From Flavobacterium profundi (GTDB lineage: Bacteria; Bacteroidota; Bacteroidia; Flavobacteriales; Flavobacteriaceae): 64,000 nt of DNA. Positions 62,370 through 64,000 of this stretch are shown here, one piece after another. The stretch covers positions 62,001 through 126,000 of the forward strand of contig NZ_VDCZ01000002.1 of assembly GCF_006491645.1 (NCBI RefSeq). Direction: 5' to 3'. A program made the position numbers and the translations under genes. Position 1 is the first letter of the stretch, and each line of letters opens with the position of its first letter. The notes beneath the pieces were generated by a model, which saw only the letters and a list, made by a program, of their open reading frames with translations, had not been told where the DNA came from and ran no database searches.

Positions 62370-64000
62370 TTAAATACTTAAGAGATAAGCATTCAAAGAA
62401 ATGGTATCGGGTAAGGCTAGTCTTTTTTCAATTCTTTCTTTTCTTTTTCTACATGCAACCGGTGTTATATTAAGCATATTGGCTATTTCTTTGGTATCCA
62501 AATTCATGTATACATAGGATAAGTAACGAATATCGGTAGTTGTTAAATCGGGATGTTTTTGAGTTAAACGTTGAATAAATCCTTGGTTCACATCATCAAA
62601 ATGGCGAACGTAATTGTCCCAATCATCGTCTGTTTTTAAGTGCTCTTCCAGCGTTTTTATATTTTTGATAACAGCTTTGTTCTCGTTTATATTGGGTATA
62701 GTCGCAAACGACTTCATAATATCTTGCAATAATTGGTTTCTGCCAGATATATAAAGAACCCTCGACAAAATTCTTTGGTTTCTAATTTGGATTTCATTTT
62801 TCAAGCTTTCTTGTTCCAAAAGCGTAGTTTTTTCTTTTTCTAACAATAATGATTTTTCAGCAATTTCTTTTTCCAGTTTGAAAGCCGTTACTTGTTGTTC
62901 TCGCTTTGCGATAAGTTCTTTTTGTTTGATTTTTATAGAATAGTTTCTAAAAATCAACAATAAAATAATCAATGCAAAAACAATAATAATGATAATGGTA
63001 TAAAAGAGTTTTCTTTCACTTTTAAGACGCATCTCTTTTTCTAGTAGTTTTTCTTTATAATTTTGAATTTGAAATTTTACTTCACTACTTTCAAATAATT
63101 TTCCATTTTTTATAGTATTTAATTTAGAAGTAGAAACGGTAATAGAATCTTTATATTGAAAAGCGATACCGTAAGATTTAAGTTGGAAATAAATAGTTGC
63201 AAACAAATCATAGAGTTCTATTTTCTTTTCTAAATCTGGTTTTTCAGCAGCAGTATTATTAGCCCATTGTAAGGCTTTTGCTAAATTATGCTGTTTTAAA
63301 TAGCATTTTGTAATGAGTAAGGATAGCTCAATTCGGTTATCATTGTTAGGTTCATTAGTTAATTTTAAAAGTAAATTTTCAGCACCTGAACGAGATTGTT
63401 CGATATGACCCAATAAGAAATCATTTTGATATAAACCTACTAGAGTAGGGATTTTTACTTCTGGTATGTTAACATATTGCAGCGCTTGATTCAGATGTTT
63501 TCTTGCTTGTTGTAATTTATTTTGCTCATTTGCTAATAATCCTAAATTCATGGCATACATTCCCATTTTTAAAGAATCCTTATACTTTACAGCTAAAACG
63601 AAAGCTTTGTTGAAATAAGCATTAGCTTTTGGATACTTCTTTTCTTTACTGTACAAAATTGCCATATTATTTAACACAATCATGAGTTGTGCATCATCTA
63701 AATGTTGGCTAGCTATTTTATAACTTTCAAGATGTTGTTTTAACGCCTCGCCATAATCTAAAAGCATGTAATAATTGTTTGCGATATTGTTTTGAGCAAG
63801 AAAAAGCTGTTTGTACCATTTGTTTTTTTGTGCCATTTCTTTTGCTTCAGAGAGTAATTCTAAAGATGCTACATGATTTTTTAAAGTCATCAATACGACT
63901 GCTTCCTTAATGATGGAATCGCATTGTTTAGTGGTTTCCATACTAAACAAAAAGGTCTGCCAAAAAATGCAAAAAAATGTAATTATAAAAGTATTTTTAG
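62370..64000 (-). CDS. TPR-membrane-HTH regulator, 5' end cut by window
   Basis: The frame is open to the window edge and reads KNTFIITFFCIFWQTFLFS before MET, a signal peptide, so the start lies a few residues beyond base 64000. The ATG at 63941 is therefore unlikely to be the start. Tetratricopeptide repeats fill roughly the first 300 residues, then a membrane helix (IIIIVFALIILLLIF), a coiled coil and a C-terminal LuxR-like HTH (TTDIRYLSYVYMNLDTKEI). Such Bacteroidetes proteins are one-component membrane regulators. About 540 residues are visible. Confidence 0.85.
   Translation of the reverse strand, partial: KNTFIITFFCIFWQTFLFSMETTKQCDSIIKEAVVLMTLKNHVASLELLSEAKEMAQKNKWYKQLFLAQNNIANNYYMLLDYGEALKQHLESYKIASQHLDDAQLMIVLNNMAILYSKEKKYPKANAYFNKAFVLAVKYKDSLKMGMYAMNLGLLANEQNKLQQARKHLNQALQYVNIPEVKIPTLVGLYQNDFLLGHIEQSRSGAENLLLKLTNEPNNDNRIELSLLITKCYLKQHNLAKALQWANNTAAEKPDLEKKIELYDLFATIYFQLKSYGIAFQYKDSITVSTSKLNTIKNGKLFESSEVKFQIQNYKEKLLEKEMRLKSERKLFYTIIIIIVFALIILLLIFRNYSIKIKQKELIAKREQQVTAFKLEKEIAEKSLLLEKEKTTLLEQESLKNEIQIRNQRILSRVLYISGRNQLLQDIMKSFATIPNINENKAVIKNIKTLEEHLKTDDDWDNYVRHFDDVNQGFIQRLTQKHPDLTTTDIRYLSYVYMNLDTKEIANMLNITPVACRKRKERIEKRLALPDTISLNAYLLSI

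Overview
The window is an AT-rich chromosomal segment from a member of the Flavobacteriaceae, most likely Flavobacterium or a close relative. Three things point there: type IX secretion sorting tails on secreted proteins, lipoproteins with Bacteroidetes-style signal sequences, and promoters of the flavobacterial form (TTG, about 20 nt, TAnnTTTG) in place of sigma70 boxes. Shine-Dalgarno sequences are largely absent, as usual in this phylum, so starts were chosen by homology, signal peptides and promoter position.

Layout. 1-4.1 kb: a cut-off HExxH protein, a Dph6-type PP-loop ATPase, an M1 aminopeptidase and a patatin-like phospholipase. 4.2-14.4 kb: secreted and lipoprotein genes (LRR protein with sorting tail, SGNH hydrolase, Kelch-like lipoprotein) around a two-component pair. 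14.4-34.4 kb: mostly housekeeping genes, including a PcrA/UvrD-type helicase, a YciO-type protein, an OmpA lipoprotein, a family 2 glycosyltransferase, holA, ettA, a TPR hybrid kinase, an RhlE-type helicase, a formimidoylglutamase-like protein and a WYL regulator. 34.5-38.6 kb: an HD hydrolase, an unusual tRNA-like RNA gene, a uracil-DNA-glycosylase-like protein, a SMI1/KNR4 protein with an unknown partner, and tatD. 38.6-44.8 kb: a four-gene signalling operon facing a DUF4403 lipoprotein operon across a shared regulatory region with two mirror-image 20-bp operators. 44.9-52.3 kb: a small S24/S26-type peptidase, a glycosyltransferase, a U32 peptidase and a 1247-residue PAS hybrid kinase. 52.7-61.3 kb: accessory region with secreted proteins, an unlisted 54-residue double-glycine peptide, dispersed repeats, two small promoter-ORF-terminator units, two divergent tRNA genes, three consecutive ATP-grasp genes, then a DEDD exonuclease and an endonuclease V homologue. 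61.3-64 kb: a type IX secreted protein and a TPR/HTH regulator cut by the window end.

The most interesting parts are four. (1) The 56-59.7 kb cassette of two micro-transcription units, tRNA-Ser(GCT), tRNA-Asp(GTC) with a pyrimidine at position 37, and three ATP-grasp enzymes, two of which resemble synapsin. (2) The 35.26-35.45 kb RNA gene, whose acceptor, D and T arms are those of a tRNA but whose anticodon loop is replaced by about 114 nt. (3) A 19-bp palindrome, TACGYAAAATAATTRCGTA, found four times at the same distance from a TTTG promoter element; it precedes the tRNA-like RNA, the SMI1 gene, the S24-type gene and the exonuclease, which suggests a small regulon. (4) The paired operators at 41.4-41.5 kb. 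No CRISPR array, insertion sequence, rRNA operon or prophage was seen.
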